Origin: Erythrobasidium yunnanense
Lineage: Eukaryota > Basidiomycota > Cystobasidiomycetes > Erythrobasidiales > Erythrobasidiaceae
Reading direction: 5' to 3'
Length of the DNA stretch: 64,000 nucleotides
Assembly: GCA_001600175.1 (NCBI GenBank)
Contig: BCJC01000005.1
Span: 1,282,471-1,346,470 of the forward strand
Shown here: positions 1 through 11,203 of the stretch, piece by piece
How positions within the stretch are numbered: the first letter of the stretch is position 1
How the letters are laid out: each line of letters opens with the position of its first letter
Position numbers and translations under genes: made by a program
Notes under the pieces: generated by a model
What the model saw: only the letters and a program-made list of their open reading frames with translations
What the model was told of the DNA's origin: nothing
Database searches by the model: none

Positions 1-1078
1 CAAGAATCAAAGACCGCCTGATCGAGTACCTGGAACCCGTACAGCAAGAGAGACGATACCTTGAAACTTACTATGACCCTGAGAACACCCGCATTAGAGG
101 CATCATGGACGGCTTTCGCCTCACTCTGCCCGTTCAGGATGGTCTCGCAGGACAGCTTCGCCTCGCCGATTTCCTGGAGCTCCCAACATGCAAGGCTCTG
201 CAGGCTAATTCGAGCTTTATCAATGGTGAGGACGAGGCTAGAAAGACAATCTGGGCAGAAAATTTGGAGAGTATTCGTGGAGATATTGCTGCGTGGATTG
301 ATCAGAAGGAGACCGCCATACTAGTTCGATTACAAGAAAAGAAGAACTCCAAGCTGGAGAACATGCACAACACACAACGCCATGTCTATGACGTGGCTCT
401 ATCAAAGGATTACCTCCACAAGCCTTATGCCATGTTCACATGCACAACTTGCCAAGGCCTTGGAACTCTCAAAATGGAACAGGTTCTGACCCACAACTGT
501 TTCGCTACCTATCTTCCCTATAATCTCCCCAATACGCGACGACGCCTTAGCGACCAGGGTAACAACACACACAGCACATTCTCGGCTCCCTTTCTGGTCT
601 CTAGTCCTAGGCTCGACCTTCAGTGGGAGAAGACCTCGACCTGCAAGAACATCTACGACGCAGTTGTGGCAGCCGGCGGCTCCCCTCCAGCTACTGTTGC
701 TGCACTTCAACGCAGAAAAGGAAAGCTTACTTGCGATGACTGTCCCGAAGGCAGTGTCGAGCGAAATGGTACTACCGTGGCAGTCTCTGTGAGTCGAAAG
801 TAACGATATCTTGCAAGCTTTAGCTAACTAAGCGGTGCCGGTCTCGTGCATAGTATACGAGCCATATCCCACTCGCCTACTACAGCAGCGCCAAGACTCA
901 TCGAAACTTCACTTACGTCGTCTCTGAAGGTGGAGAAGAGGCGGATGTCGCGAGCGATACACCTAGTCCTCCTCCATATCCGCAATTTGGCGTCGATCTT
1001 TCGGACGAACTCAACTCTGAAGTGGATCCTGACGAATATCTGGACATGATGTTCGGTGGCTTACACGACTTGATGTAG
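1..1078 (+). CDS. F-box/zinc-cluster array copy A (3' part)
   Basis: This is the 3' end of the first of four tandem paralogues; the 5' part, including the F-box, lies outside the window. The frame opens at base 3. Exon 5 runs to 788, an intron spans 789-853, and the last exon is 854-1078; both splice positions match those of the complete copy at 1412-3733. Visible are a C-x2-C...H-x-C cluster (TCTTC ... THNC) and a second C-x2-C (TCDDC), both conserved in every copy. The last exon opens with the array's H-R-[NK]-F-x-Y-V motif and then a divergent acidic tail. By analogy with its siblings it is a putative substrate adaptor of an SCF ubiquitin ligase; that role is inferred. Confidence 0.8.
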
Positions 1079-1411
1079 GCTATACATCGCGCATCGCCAA
1101 ACAATGTTTTTACCAAAACAAAACAACTTAGACAAAGAGGAGGACTTTCGACATCTCTGTAGCCATAGTTCATGTTTCGTCGTTTCCTGCTAGCTGCTTC
1201 TATCAATGCTATCAATTTACTGCTGAAGCTGCGATGGGACCTAGTCGCGAATAGTAGGCGCGTCCAGCTGATAAGGGAAACGAGCGGAAAGAGCAGTAAT
1301 GTGCGACTGCATTCATTAATGGCATACTATCTCATATGTCACTCCCAGAATTGCGTTTTAGAAACGGCGATCTCGCTTTGTCCCGCTTGCTTCCCGACCG
1401 ACTCTTCCAGC

Positions 1412-3733
1412 ATGGTGACGACGAGAAGCAAGTCTGGCGCTGCGCCGAAGCTCCCAGAGCCAGACATAGCATTGCAGAATTCATTCTCTAATCAGTCTCT
1501 GCTCTCGTGGGCAAATGGATCTCGAAGAAACTCGAAGCCAGGGGTCGTGCGCCAACCGCAAAACGCTTCGATTCTCAATCTGCCGCTGGACTTGCTTGCT
1601 ATCGTGTGTTGATGTTGTTTGAGTCGCCTTGTTCCAGCTGATGTCGCCTCTGCTTCACGACTTCCAGATCTTTTCTGAATGCCATCCCCTTTCCTTGCTC
1701 AACTTGGGTCGAACATGTTATGACCTCAAGCTATTCTTTCATTCTCCAGCTGCTAGACCTATTTGGCTCGCAAGCAGAAATACTCTCTCCTTCACTATCA
1801 CGGAAGAAGACGTCGAAGGACTGTACGACTGGGACACACTTTCAAAGATAGGCAGCTTCGCTCTGCCTCCCTGTCCCTTGCACTTCTCCGAACCGGCGTA
1901 CGCAGCCTTTCTATTTGATTCCTCATGTTCAGTGAGTGCTCAAGCTTGGCCAACGTGTGCGAGCTGATTCTATCTCCCGCTGTCCAGTTTTGTGCTGAGA
2001 TGAGCAGCTTTACTGGCACAGGCTCTCTGACCGCACGCGTCTGTGGAAATTGCTACAGAAACGATTTCGTGACGAGGGAGCATCTTCAAACTGTCTGGAA
2101 AAAGAAAGGAGAAGATGACCCTCGCATTTACGATATGCTCCCGTTACTAGAAACCTCCCGCACGGGCAAAAAGGTTAGAAAGGGTGCAAAATGGTTTCAC
2201 AAACCTACATGTGACGCCATCCTCGAAAAAGCGCTGCAATACGAGATGGACACGAACTTCAATGCGAGGCTTATGAATGCATTCTTCACAAAGGGGGAGG
2301 CTGAAATCAGAGAAAGAGATGCCTTCCTCGCTGGGCTATCTGCTCTTGAATCAGCAAAGGTCACTTTGATTCAGGTCGAAGCCATGAGGAGAAACCGTGA
2401 GGCGGAGGAGAGGTTCATCAAGAACAAGGGGTTGTGAGTACAGGGATCTCTGTGCAAATACGTCTCTGACGCCATCGACAGTGTCGTACTTCGACTTGAG
2501 CAGGTTGTAGGAGAGACGTTCTCGACCGACATCGACGACTGCTCTGTCGCTACAAACCTGATTGTAGGCCTTCAGACGGATCATCACGCTGCCAGATCAC
2601 TGATACCCGCACCTTTCGTCTTCAGAGGGAACACGGGCACGAAATGAACGATGACGACTTTGCAAGAATCAAAGACCGCCTGGTGGCAGCAGTGCAACCT
2701 GTCCAAGAGGAGAGAAGATACATTACAGCCTACTACGATGCTGAGAATGTTCGAATCAGAGGGATCATGGAAGTCTTTCGAGCCACCCTTTTCGCACCCC
2801 TCGGCCTCGCAAAGAAGCTTCGCCTTGCGGATTTCCTGGAGCTCGCCACGGTCAAGGCGCTGGCAGCCAATCCAGACTTTATCAATGGCGACAGGGATGC
2901 TCAGAAGACTATCTGGAAAGAGAACTTGAAGTCTGTCCGCGAAGACATCGCTTTATGGGTCACGACCCAGGAGAATGCTGTCTTGGCATTGATGGAAGAG
3001 AAGAGGACACGCAAGCTGCCTTTCGTGCATCACACGCAGCGTCACGTTTACGAGACCGCTGTCTCGAAGGAATACCTTCGAAAGCCGTTCACCAGCTTTA
3101 TGTGCACTACCTGTCAGGACGTGGGCCCTAGCAAGCTCTCGGAAATTCTGGTGCACAATTGTTTCGTGAAATATGCTCCGTATTCGCTACCAGCAACGCG
3201 CAGACGGTTGAATGATGAGGGGATCGTCACAACTGGCAAATTCTCTGCTCCCCTCCTCATCACTAGTAGCAAGTTGGCTCTCGATTGGGAAGCGACTTCG
3301 ATATTCAAGGAAATTTCCGATGCAATTGTCGAGGCAGGAGGCAGACCTCCAGGAGATGTCGCCTCTATGCGCTACCGCAACAAAGGGACTCTCTTTTGTG
3401 CGGATTGCGCTGAGGGCACTGCCGAGCACAAAGGAATCGGCGTCATTCAATCTGTAAGTCTGCCACCCAATCGCCTTTCCCTCTTTACGAACTCAATGCT
3501 TGCCTTTTCACCTTCAGTACAGGGCGCATGTGGGCGGCAGCAAGACCCATCGTAAATTCACATATGTTCCACCTGACCCACATCGATACGACCCCAATGA
3601 TGCAGTTGGCTCTCCGGATGACTATGGCGGTTTTGGCGATGACTATTCGGACGAGTTTGACCCTGATCTTCCTATGCCGGAGCCGATTGATTATACCGAA
3701 GCTTTACTGGCCGGCTTTCACGATGCGGCATAA
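1412..3733 (+). CDS. F-box protein with three Cys/His clusters, copy B
   Basis: Six exons (1412-1603, 1668-1931, 1988-2433, 2482-2563, 2626-3453, 3518-3733) give a 675-residue protein. The start MVTTRS is shared with copies C and D. An F-box-like segment lies at about residues 51-98 (LPLDLL ... LGRTCYDLKLF). Next come C171-x2-C174 with H223-x3-C227 (motif HKPTC), then a long helical region with the signature PVQEERR, then C-x2-C...H-x-C near residue 490, then a lone C-x2-C near 585. The tail (residues 605-675) carries THRKFTYVP and is rich in Asp. F-box proteins normally dock on SKP1, encoded at 37470-38492. The Cys/His sets look like zinc sites, but binding is inferred. No close characterised relative is recognised. 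Confidence 0.85.
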
Positions 3734-4192
3734 GACGGACGTTATTGTTCGACATGCTGGACCAAATTTACGAGGGGGCCTCACCGGTACCCGTGAAATG
3801 ATCTCACAAGAATAAAGACACGTTACTTCCTTTGTAGCATATAGTTTATTAGATTTCGGGCTGCCTGCTGCTTTCAATGCTACCTTTTCCTTGCTCAAGC
3901 CGGAACATCGCCTTCTTTCGATAGCACTTTCTCTTCTTGTGCTTCGCTACGTGCTTTCCATAACGTAGACTGCGTAGCGTTCGACGTTGCTCGAGAAGCG
4001 ATATCGGCGCGACTTTGGCTTGACGCGAAAACTACACGCGTCGAAGCAGTGTGCATGTTGGCTTGCAAGCTTTCAGGATTGTATCTCAACTATGTACGAA
4101 AGAAAATAATTGTTTTGCTGCTTAAAATCAATTCCTGTTTTACGAAATTGCTCTTTCTTCCCGACCAACTCGTCGAAGCGAAAAGCGACGAG
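3734..4192. other. Intergenic, F-box copies B to C
   Basis: These 459 bases separate two array members. No supported gene is seen. The last 40 bases include the block TTCTTCCCGACCAACTCGTC at about 4155-4174, which recurs just before the starts of copies B and D. Confidence 0.6.
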
Positions 4193-6451
4193 ATGGTCAC
4201 GACGAGGAGCAAAACAGCAGCAATAGCTCCAAAGCAAGATGCCGAGGTCGTGCTTCAGACATCGAGTCCTTCTCTTCTCGCCTGGTCAACCAGCAATCGA
4301 ATAACACCAAAATCTAGACAAGCCCGCCAGCCCCAGACGGCCCCTCTGTTACATCTACCGCCGGACATACTGGCGATTGTCTTTTCGTCATGTTCTCTCT
4401 CGGACTTGCTACAAGTCGGCAGAACATGCATGGATCTGAAGCTCTTTTTACATTCTAAGGCGTCGAAATCGATCTGGATGACAAGTAGGAAAGGCTTAAG
4501 TTTCAGCTTCACCGAAGCCGAATACAAGGCTACGCATTTCTGGGATGACACGCCAATCTCGGGCACATTCGCCCTTCCGGATTGTCCGCGCTACCTATCT
4601 GAGCCAGCTTACTGCTCTCTTCTGTACGAACCAACATGCACCGTAAGTAACGGTATTGTCTCAATCTCTGAATATGCTAGACAGATGGTAGCTGACTGTG
4701 GTTAGCAGTATTGTCCGGAGGGCCATTGGAGTCTCTCGGACCGCAGGATGGCCACTTATTCATGTTATAGATGTGACAAAGCGATGGTCTCACGCCGAGA
4801 TCTTGAAGCAGAATGGAAGGATGAAGCAGATCCACGTATCTGGTCAATACTGCCAAGCATGGTCGATGATCTGAATAATGGGCGAAAACCGCGACCCACA
4901 GATAGGATTTACCATAAACCTACATGTCAAGAAATATTCGATATCGCGTATCAGTATGACATAGAGGTAAATTTCGACACCGCCAAGATGAATCTTTTTT
5001 TCCAGACGGGGGAAGAAGAGATGAAAGAGAGAGAAGCATTCAGCAGATTGCTGCAGAAATATAAGTTTGCCGAATATCGCTTCTATGCCATCAGCAAGCG
5101 CAGGGAGAAGCAAGAGCAGGCGGAAAGATATATCCGCAACAAGGCTTTGTGTGTCAAGAGCCTATCCTGACCATATGGCTAGGCTGAAACGTGCTGCAGT
5201 GTCATACAACAGTTCGATGCTACAGGCAGTTCAATTTACCCTACAGATGTAGAAGATTGCAAAGCTGCTGCCGATCTAATAGTGAGGATCTAGAGCGGAA
5301 GCTTGTGATAATGACTGAATCTGCTTTCACGTAGCGGAAACAATCCAAGGATCTTGATGGCGACACTTTCGCCAAGATCGAGACGATTCTGCGGGGATTT
5401 CTGCAACCGGTCCAAGAAGAACGAGAACACATCACGGCTTATTACAACCCAGACAGCGTCCGATTCCGAGCCCTTCTAGAAGGTCTCCATATTCCTCTGC
5501 CCGCCACGCATCATTTCCCTAGAGGTATTCGACTCGCCGACTTAGTTGAGCTCCCAACCTGTAAAAATCTCGCTTCCAACGCGGATTTTGTACACGGCGA
5601 AACGGAGGCTCGGCATGAGATATGGACGAATATCATACATGACATTCACCAAGATATGATGGTCTGGGCATTGAAGAAAGAAGATTCGCTCCTCGCTGTG
5701 CTAGAGAAGAATCGCCAGTCCACACTGCAAGCTGCACGCCCCAACCGAGCCTACGTATACGACTTCGACCTCTCCAGAAGCTTCTTATACATGCCATACG
5801 TAATCTTCGTTTGTCTACGCTGCGCAGCCGAAATACCGTCAGACGCAGCAGACCTTTTAGTGCACGATTGCTTCAGCGCCTATTCTGCCGTCAATCTCAC
5901 TCATACTCGTAGGCGACTGAATGACGAAGGTGTCAGTACAGACGGTGTTTTCACTTCACCTCTTCAATTCAGAGAAAATAATGTAAAGGTTAACTGGGAG
6001 AAGACTTTCGTGGGCATGGCCATATACGATGCGATCATACAATCTGGCAGCGTCTCTCCAACAAGCCTAGCAGACATGTGTGCAAAAGGAGGTACATTAC
6101 GATGTTCACAATGTCCAAAAGGCACAGCTGAACGAAGCGGCACGTCAGTTGCCGCCTCTGTGAGTCGTCCTTGCCTTCATTCCCTCCTCTTGACTGAATG
6201 ATGTATCTCGGCTCGCTCAGTATGCTCATCACGGCGGCGATAACTACCTCACGGCTACGACTCACCGAAAATTCAGATATGTGCCTGTGATACAAAGCAC
6301 CGACGAGGAGTCCGCGAATGAAGCCGAACCCGCTGGTATCCAAGATAATGCTATTAGCGCAAATAAAGACGACATTACAGAGAATCAAGATGACCTACAA
6401 GAAGAGCCACAGGCGGACCAACCGGATGGCTCCAATAATTCTTATGACTAG
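4193..6451 (+). CDS. F-box protein with three Cys/His clusters, copy C
   Basis: Five exons (4193-4642, 4709-5148, 5200-5281, 5335-6159, 6221-6451) encode 675 residues, the same length as copy B. It lacks the first intron of copies B and D, so the F-box (LPPDILAIVF ... LLQVGRTC) lies within one exon; the other four introns keep position and phase. The three Cys/His sets are all present: C-x2-C with HKPTC, then C-x2-C...H-D-C, then C-x2-C (RCSQC). The C-terminus opens with THRKFRYVP, followed by a long Asp/Glu/Asn-rich tail that differs from the other copies. Probable SCF substrate adaptor (inferred). All exons are open, so the gene looks functional. Confidence 0.85.
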
Positions 6452-6654
6452 CAGTGTCGAGACACGATTTCAATGATACTAATTCAACGGTAAAAAAGAA
6501 CAAGATCTGACCAGATAAATCTCAGATGAAGCAGCCGAAGAAAACGAGATTAGACTGACCAATGCATAAAGTACAAACATGTAGCCTTAGCTATCAAATT
6601 TATTACAAAGTTACTCAGAGTCCGAGATAACGTTAATGTCTCTGCCTTGCTCTC

Positions 6655-6800
6655 GCTTCCACCATTCCGTCACAAAACCTCGCCATGGCTTCAGTCTTTG
6701 GAACTCAAGGCGCAAGGCGCAGCGCGCTTCGTCGATTGTGAAAGCTTAGGCAAAGATGTGCTGAAGAGCCGCACAGTCTGTAAAGAGCTCCCAAATCGGA
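6655..6800 (+). pseudogene. Decayed copy of the phosphomannose isomerase 5' end
   Basis: The stretch around 6665-6800 aligns by eye with 9325-9480, the leader and first exon of the isomerase gene 2.7 kb downstream. Shared words include CCGTCAC, ATGGCTTCAGT, CAAGGCGCA and TTAGGCAAAGA in the same order and spacing. The copy has a 6-base insertion and small indels; its frame reads MASVFGTQGAR and stops after about 18 codons. No later isomerase exon follows. It lies between F-box copies C and D just as the real isomerase follows copy D, so the duplicated unit was F-box gene plus the isomerase 5' end. Confidence 0.75.
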
Positions 6801-6919
6801 CCCCACGTCGAGGACACTTCTGTTAAGAAGCATGGCAGGAAACAATGTAGACTCTTCGACAATAATCATCAATCAATCGCGACTTGAGCTTCTTGCTTCT
6901 CGACCAACTCGTCGGACAG

Positions 6920-9141
6920 ATGGTCACAACAACTCGGTCCCGCTCCGGCGTCTACGCCTCGCAAAAGCAGGCTGAGCCCGATATGCAGCTGCAGGATAGG
7001 CTCTCACTACTATCCTGGACGAATGCCTCTCGCAGAAAGTCAAAGTCCGCAACCGTGCGCGAAGCTCAGACCGCTTCGCTACTCTCGAAGCTACCTCTGG
7101 ACGTCTTGGCTATCGTATGCTGGAAGTGTTGAATGATGCACTTCCGATCCTCTAATGTCTTCTACTAGATCTTCTCCTTCTGCCCTCCGCTCGACTTATT
7201 GCAAGTCGGTAGAACATGCATCGACTTGAAGATCTTCTTTCACTCGAAAGCCTCACAGGCTATCTGGGTCGCCAGCAGACAGACTGTCTCCATTACCCTG
7301 ACGGAGGAGGATGTTTACAAGCTTCCAGCCGCACAGCGAATCGACGCAGGTTTCTACGCTATGCCTGATTGCCCCGTCTGGCTATCAGAGGCTCAATATG
7401 CTGCTTATGCCGTCGAGTCGGCATGCACCGTGGGTTTCGATATCCCTTCATCCTGTCAGGCCAGCTCTGACGCCGTCCATCTGTCCACAGTATTGTGCGA
7501 CCAAGAAAGGCGACCGACAGACCGGTACTCTGATATCACGCGCATGCAACACATGTCGAAGAGCCTTCGTGTCACTCAAGCATCTGCAAACCCAGTACGG
7601 GGACGATGCAGATGCACGTCTTTATCTTATACTGCCCAAGATCGACGATGCCAAAGGAACCAAGCAGCGAGTCAATGAGAGGGTATACCACAAACCTACC
7701 TGTCAAGCGATATTCGACAAGGCTATACAATCCGAGATTGCAGTAAACTTCGATGCGAGAGCGATGGACGTGTTCTATCAGAAAGGGGAGGAAGAGATGG
7801 CGGAAAGGTTCGCCTTTAAACAAGCATACTCGAAATTTGAGGGAGCATACGATTTACTGCCTATTTTCGATGCAATCGAGGCCTTCAGGAAGGCTGCAGC
7901 GCTAATCGAGCGCAATAGGACCATGTAAGTTGCGAACGGCTTCTGTATAATATGGCTCATAGCATCTGAACCGGACGCAATACAGTGTTGCCACTCGTCT
8001 CGGTGAGGAGGGCATCCAGACGTTCGACACCGATATCAGCGATTGTCCCGAAGCGAATGCCATGATTGTGAGCTTTCAGCAGATAGAGAACACAGAACGG
8101 TTTGAATCCTGACACGGATGCTTTCTGCAGTTGGCACAGACCCAAGAGGTTGACGATGCTGCTTTTGACAACATCAAGCAAGACATGATCAGGTTGCTCA
8201 AGCCGGTTCAAGAGGAAAGAAGATACTTGACATCCTACTTCAGTCCAGAACATGCAATGCTCCGCCCTATTCTGAACGGCTTCCGTGTTGCTTTACCAAA
8301 TAACGACAGGTTTCCTAGCACCTTACGCATGGCCGACTTCTTCGAGCTGCCGACCTGTAAAGCGTTGGCGTATAATGCCGACTTCCTCGAAGGCGACGCG
8401 GCGGCTAGGAGAGCTATCTGGGATACAAAATTGTGCGATGTTCGAGCTGACATCGCAGCGTGGGCTTCCAAGCAAGAAGCGTCACTCTTGGAGATGCTGG
8501 AGGAGAAGAAGAGAGTTAAAGTGAAGGCGTTGAAGCGCTCCGCTCGGCTTCAGGTCTACGATGTCGATCTCTCCAAGGAATACCTGCGCATGCCTTATAT
8601 CAGGCTCACTTGCTCCCATTGCAGGTCGGCCGGGATGGTGACCGCGCAACTTCTTACCCACGACTGTTACGAAACTTTTCATCGACACAATCTATATTAC
8701 ACCTGCCAACGCTTACTAGACAATGGCATAAATCTCACAGGACTCTTCGAGTCGCCCCTACTCGTTCGCAGCGAAGGCTTTGATCTTGATTGGGAGACAA
8801 CGTTCTTTGGCAAGCAGATTTACGATGCCATCGCAGAGTCTGGCGAGGAGGTGCCCGGAACGATGGAAGGTTTCTATCACAAGACCGGTCTATTGACATG
8901 TGACGATTGTCCGAAAAGTAGTATTATGAGGATGGGCGTATCCGTCGCTGAGTCTGTAAGTACTGGGATGGCTGGACACTTGGTGGGACTTCAGGCTGAC
9001 CTGGTCGCTTCGCTAAACCAGTTTAACGGTCACATCAGGGCTGCCCCATCGGCCAGAATGATGAATCACTGCAACTTCAACTATCTACCTACATACGGAA
9101 ATGTAGAACAAGCGGCCGACATGGCGATCCCTGCTTCGTGA
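6920..9141 (+). CDS. F-box protein with three Cys/His clusters, copy D
   Basis: Six exons (6920-7114, 7169-7429, 7491-7924, 7986-8067, 8131-8955, 9022-9141) encode 638 residues. The F-box is at about 54-100 (LPLDVLAIV ... LLQVGRTCIDLK). Cluster one is C171-x2-C174 with H219-x3-C223 (HKPTC). Cluster two is C485-x2-C488 with H501-x-C503. The third C-x2-C is at about 581-584. Exon 5 begins with Leu at 8131 directly after an acceptor. The last intron (8956-9021) is 66 bases and stop-free, so an unspliced reading also stays open. The tail is only 39 residues: it lacks the acidic extension of copies B and C, and THRKF is replaced by NHCNF. It ends 205 bases before the isomerase gene. Role as SCF adaptor is inferred. 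Confidence 0.85.
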
Positions 9142-9346
9142 GCAGAAAGCGACCGCTCTACAAGGCGCCCGACCACAAGGCTCCCTCCTAATGAGCCGAG
9201 AAATGCAGGTCTTGTAACCTTTGTAGCTATAGTAACTCTTTGTTATCGTTCCGTCCTGCACTATAGCAACAACGCATCCTTGTAAACTTCGCCTATCTGG
9301 CAATAACATCCGTCTCGCCTTGACCTTTCCGTCACGAACCTTCGAC

Positions 9347-10912
9347 ATGGCTTCAGTATTTGAGATCCAAGGCGCAGCGCAGTCGTATGACTGGGGAACT
9401 TTAGGCAAAGACGGCTCGAAGGTCGCTCAGTTTGCGAAGCCTCTGCCTGACTTCAAGTACGATGAGAACAAGCCTTACGCAGAAGTAAGGGCGCCGAAAA
9501 GCCATTAGAATGTAGCATCAACACATCTGATACGTGACATTGAACGCAGCTCTGGATGGGAACGCACGTCGCGCTGCCTTCGAAGCTCGCGAAAGACGGA
9601 TCATCGCTCAAGGACCACCTCAACAACAACCCTGCTCTGCTGGGAGAACGCGTCTCAAAGCATTATGGCAATAATCTGCCCTTCCTGTTCAAGGTCCTCG
9701 CTATCGGGAAAGCCCTCTCAATCCAGGCGCATCCAGACAAGAAGCTCGCGCAGAAACTGTTCAAGGAGAAGCCGGATGTGTACAAGGGTGTGTAGCATGC
9801 ATCTGCTATGTTCCAGTGCGATGCTAAAGGCTGCTGTGATGCATCCAGACGACAACCACAAGGTGAGACCAGCGCGTACACTGACCGCGTAGACTGCAGG
9901 AAAAGCTGATGAGTATACTCGCAACAGCCCGAAATGGCCATCGCACTGACAGACTTCTCTGGGTTCTGCGGCTTCCGTCCTCTCCCCCAAATCGTCGACT
10001 TCCTATCGTCCGTACCCGAGTTCAAAGCGACTGTCGGCGAGAAAGTCGCTTCTTCATTCACGAAAGCCACAACAGATGCATCCAAGGATCTACTCAATAA
10101 GTCACCGCCAGCTGAGAAGCCATCGCAAGAGTATGCAAGCTTACAGAAAGCGCTTCGCGAGCTTTTCAGCGCGTTGATGAATGCAGATCCGGAAAAGACA
10201 GTCAAGCCACAGCTTCGGAAATTGGTAGATAGATACAAGAAGGAGACTGGCAAGAGCGCAAGTAAGGAAATGAATTATGGAAGCATCGAAGAACTCGTCG
10301 TCAGGCTCGATGAGCAGTTCCCAGACGATGTGGGCGCTTTCTGTTCTTTTATGCTCAACGTCGTCGACCTCAAGAAGGGAGAAGCTGTCTTCTTGAAGGC
10401 CAATGAGCCGCACGCGTACCTGTCGGGAGGTGAGCAGCATCCGCCGGCCGACCATGCAGATCTACATAGCTAATGTTCGTTCTCTAGACATCATGGAGTG
10501 CATGGCTACCTCGGACAACGTTGTCCGAGCTGGTCTCACGCCCAAGCTTCGAGACGTACCAACCCTCACATCGATGTTGACGTACACCTACGGCCCTTCC
10601 GATTCTCAGCTTATGGCTCCCAAGCCCTTCCGCTCTCCCTCAAAGCATACCACAGAATACAACCCACCCATCGACGAATTCAGCGTCCTCCTCATCGATA
10701 CTCTGTCGTCCGGCTCCGAGTCGCATCCAGCAGTAGATGGACCAAGCATCGTCATCGTCACTGAATTACAAGGTGAAGGCAAATTGTCATTCGATGGAGG
10801 AGAGGAGAAGATCAGCAGAGTTGGACAGACGTTCTTCGTAGCTGCGGGCGCAAAGCTCGATTTCGAGGGCAAGATGATCGCCTACAGAGCATTTGTCGAA
10901 GTCGACAATTGA
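9347..10912 (+). CDS. Mannose-6-phosphate isomerase (type I)
   Basis: The enzyme interconverts fructose 6-phosphate and mannose 6-phosphate, the entry step to GDP-mannose for glycosylation and cell wall mannan. Five exons (9347-9484, 9550-9787, 9849-9862, 9928-10429, 10488-10912) give 438 residues, normal for fungal PMI40/manA proteins. Family marks include SYDWG near the N-terminus, SIQAHPDKKLA near residue 103 (Gln and His metal ligands), NEPHAYLSGD near 290 (Glu and His), and MECMATSDNVVRAGLTPK. Exon 3 is a 14-base micro-exon that restores YKDDNHKPEM, so it is well supported by homology. A decayed copy of the first exon sits upstream at 6655-6800. Confidence 0.95.
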
Positions 10913-11203
10913 CTAGCTTCTGGTGGGCAACAAGCAAGGCTGTAGTCCGCCAACTCCTGCGCTTTGTGGTGCGCGTGTACCGTCATGCTAGACTACTTTA
11001 GGGCATTCTATATTGCATTGCATTTCGTTATTCGCTATTAGAGGCTTAATGAGAATCATATTCATTTGATCGAGGAGGGAGAATGTCTAAAGTGTCCTTG
11101 CCAACTTGCTGATACACACACTGAACCCAGGCAAGAAGAAGTGAGAAGGGCGCGCGCATGGCACCCAGGACGGTCGCGATGCGGCCATCTAGTCTAGTAG
11201 AAT

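Noticed and set aside
8956-9021. Unspliced 66-base segment as coding in F-box copy D
   Set aside because: Its boundaries match the intron found at the same place in copies A, B and C.
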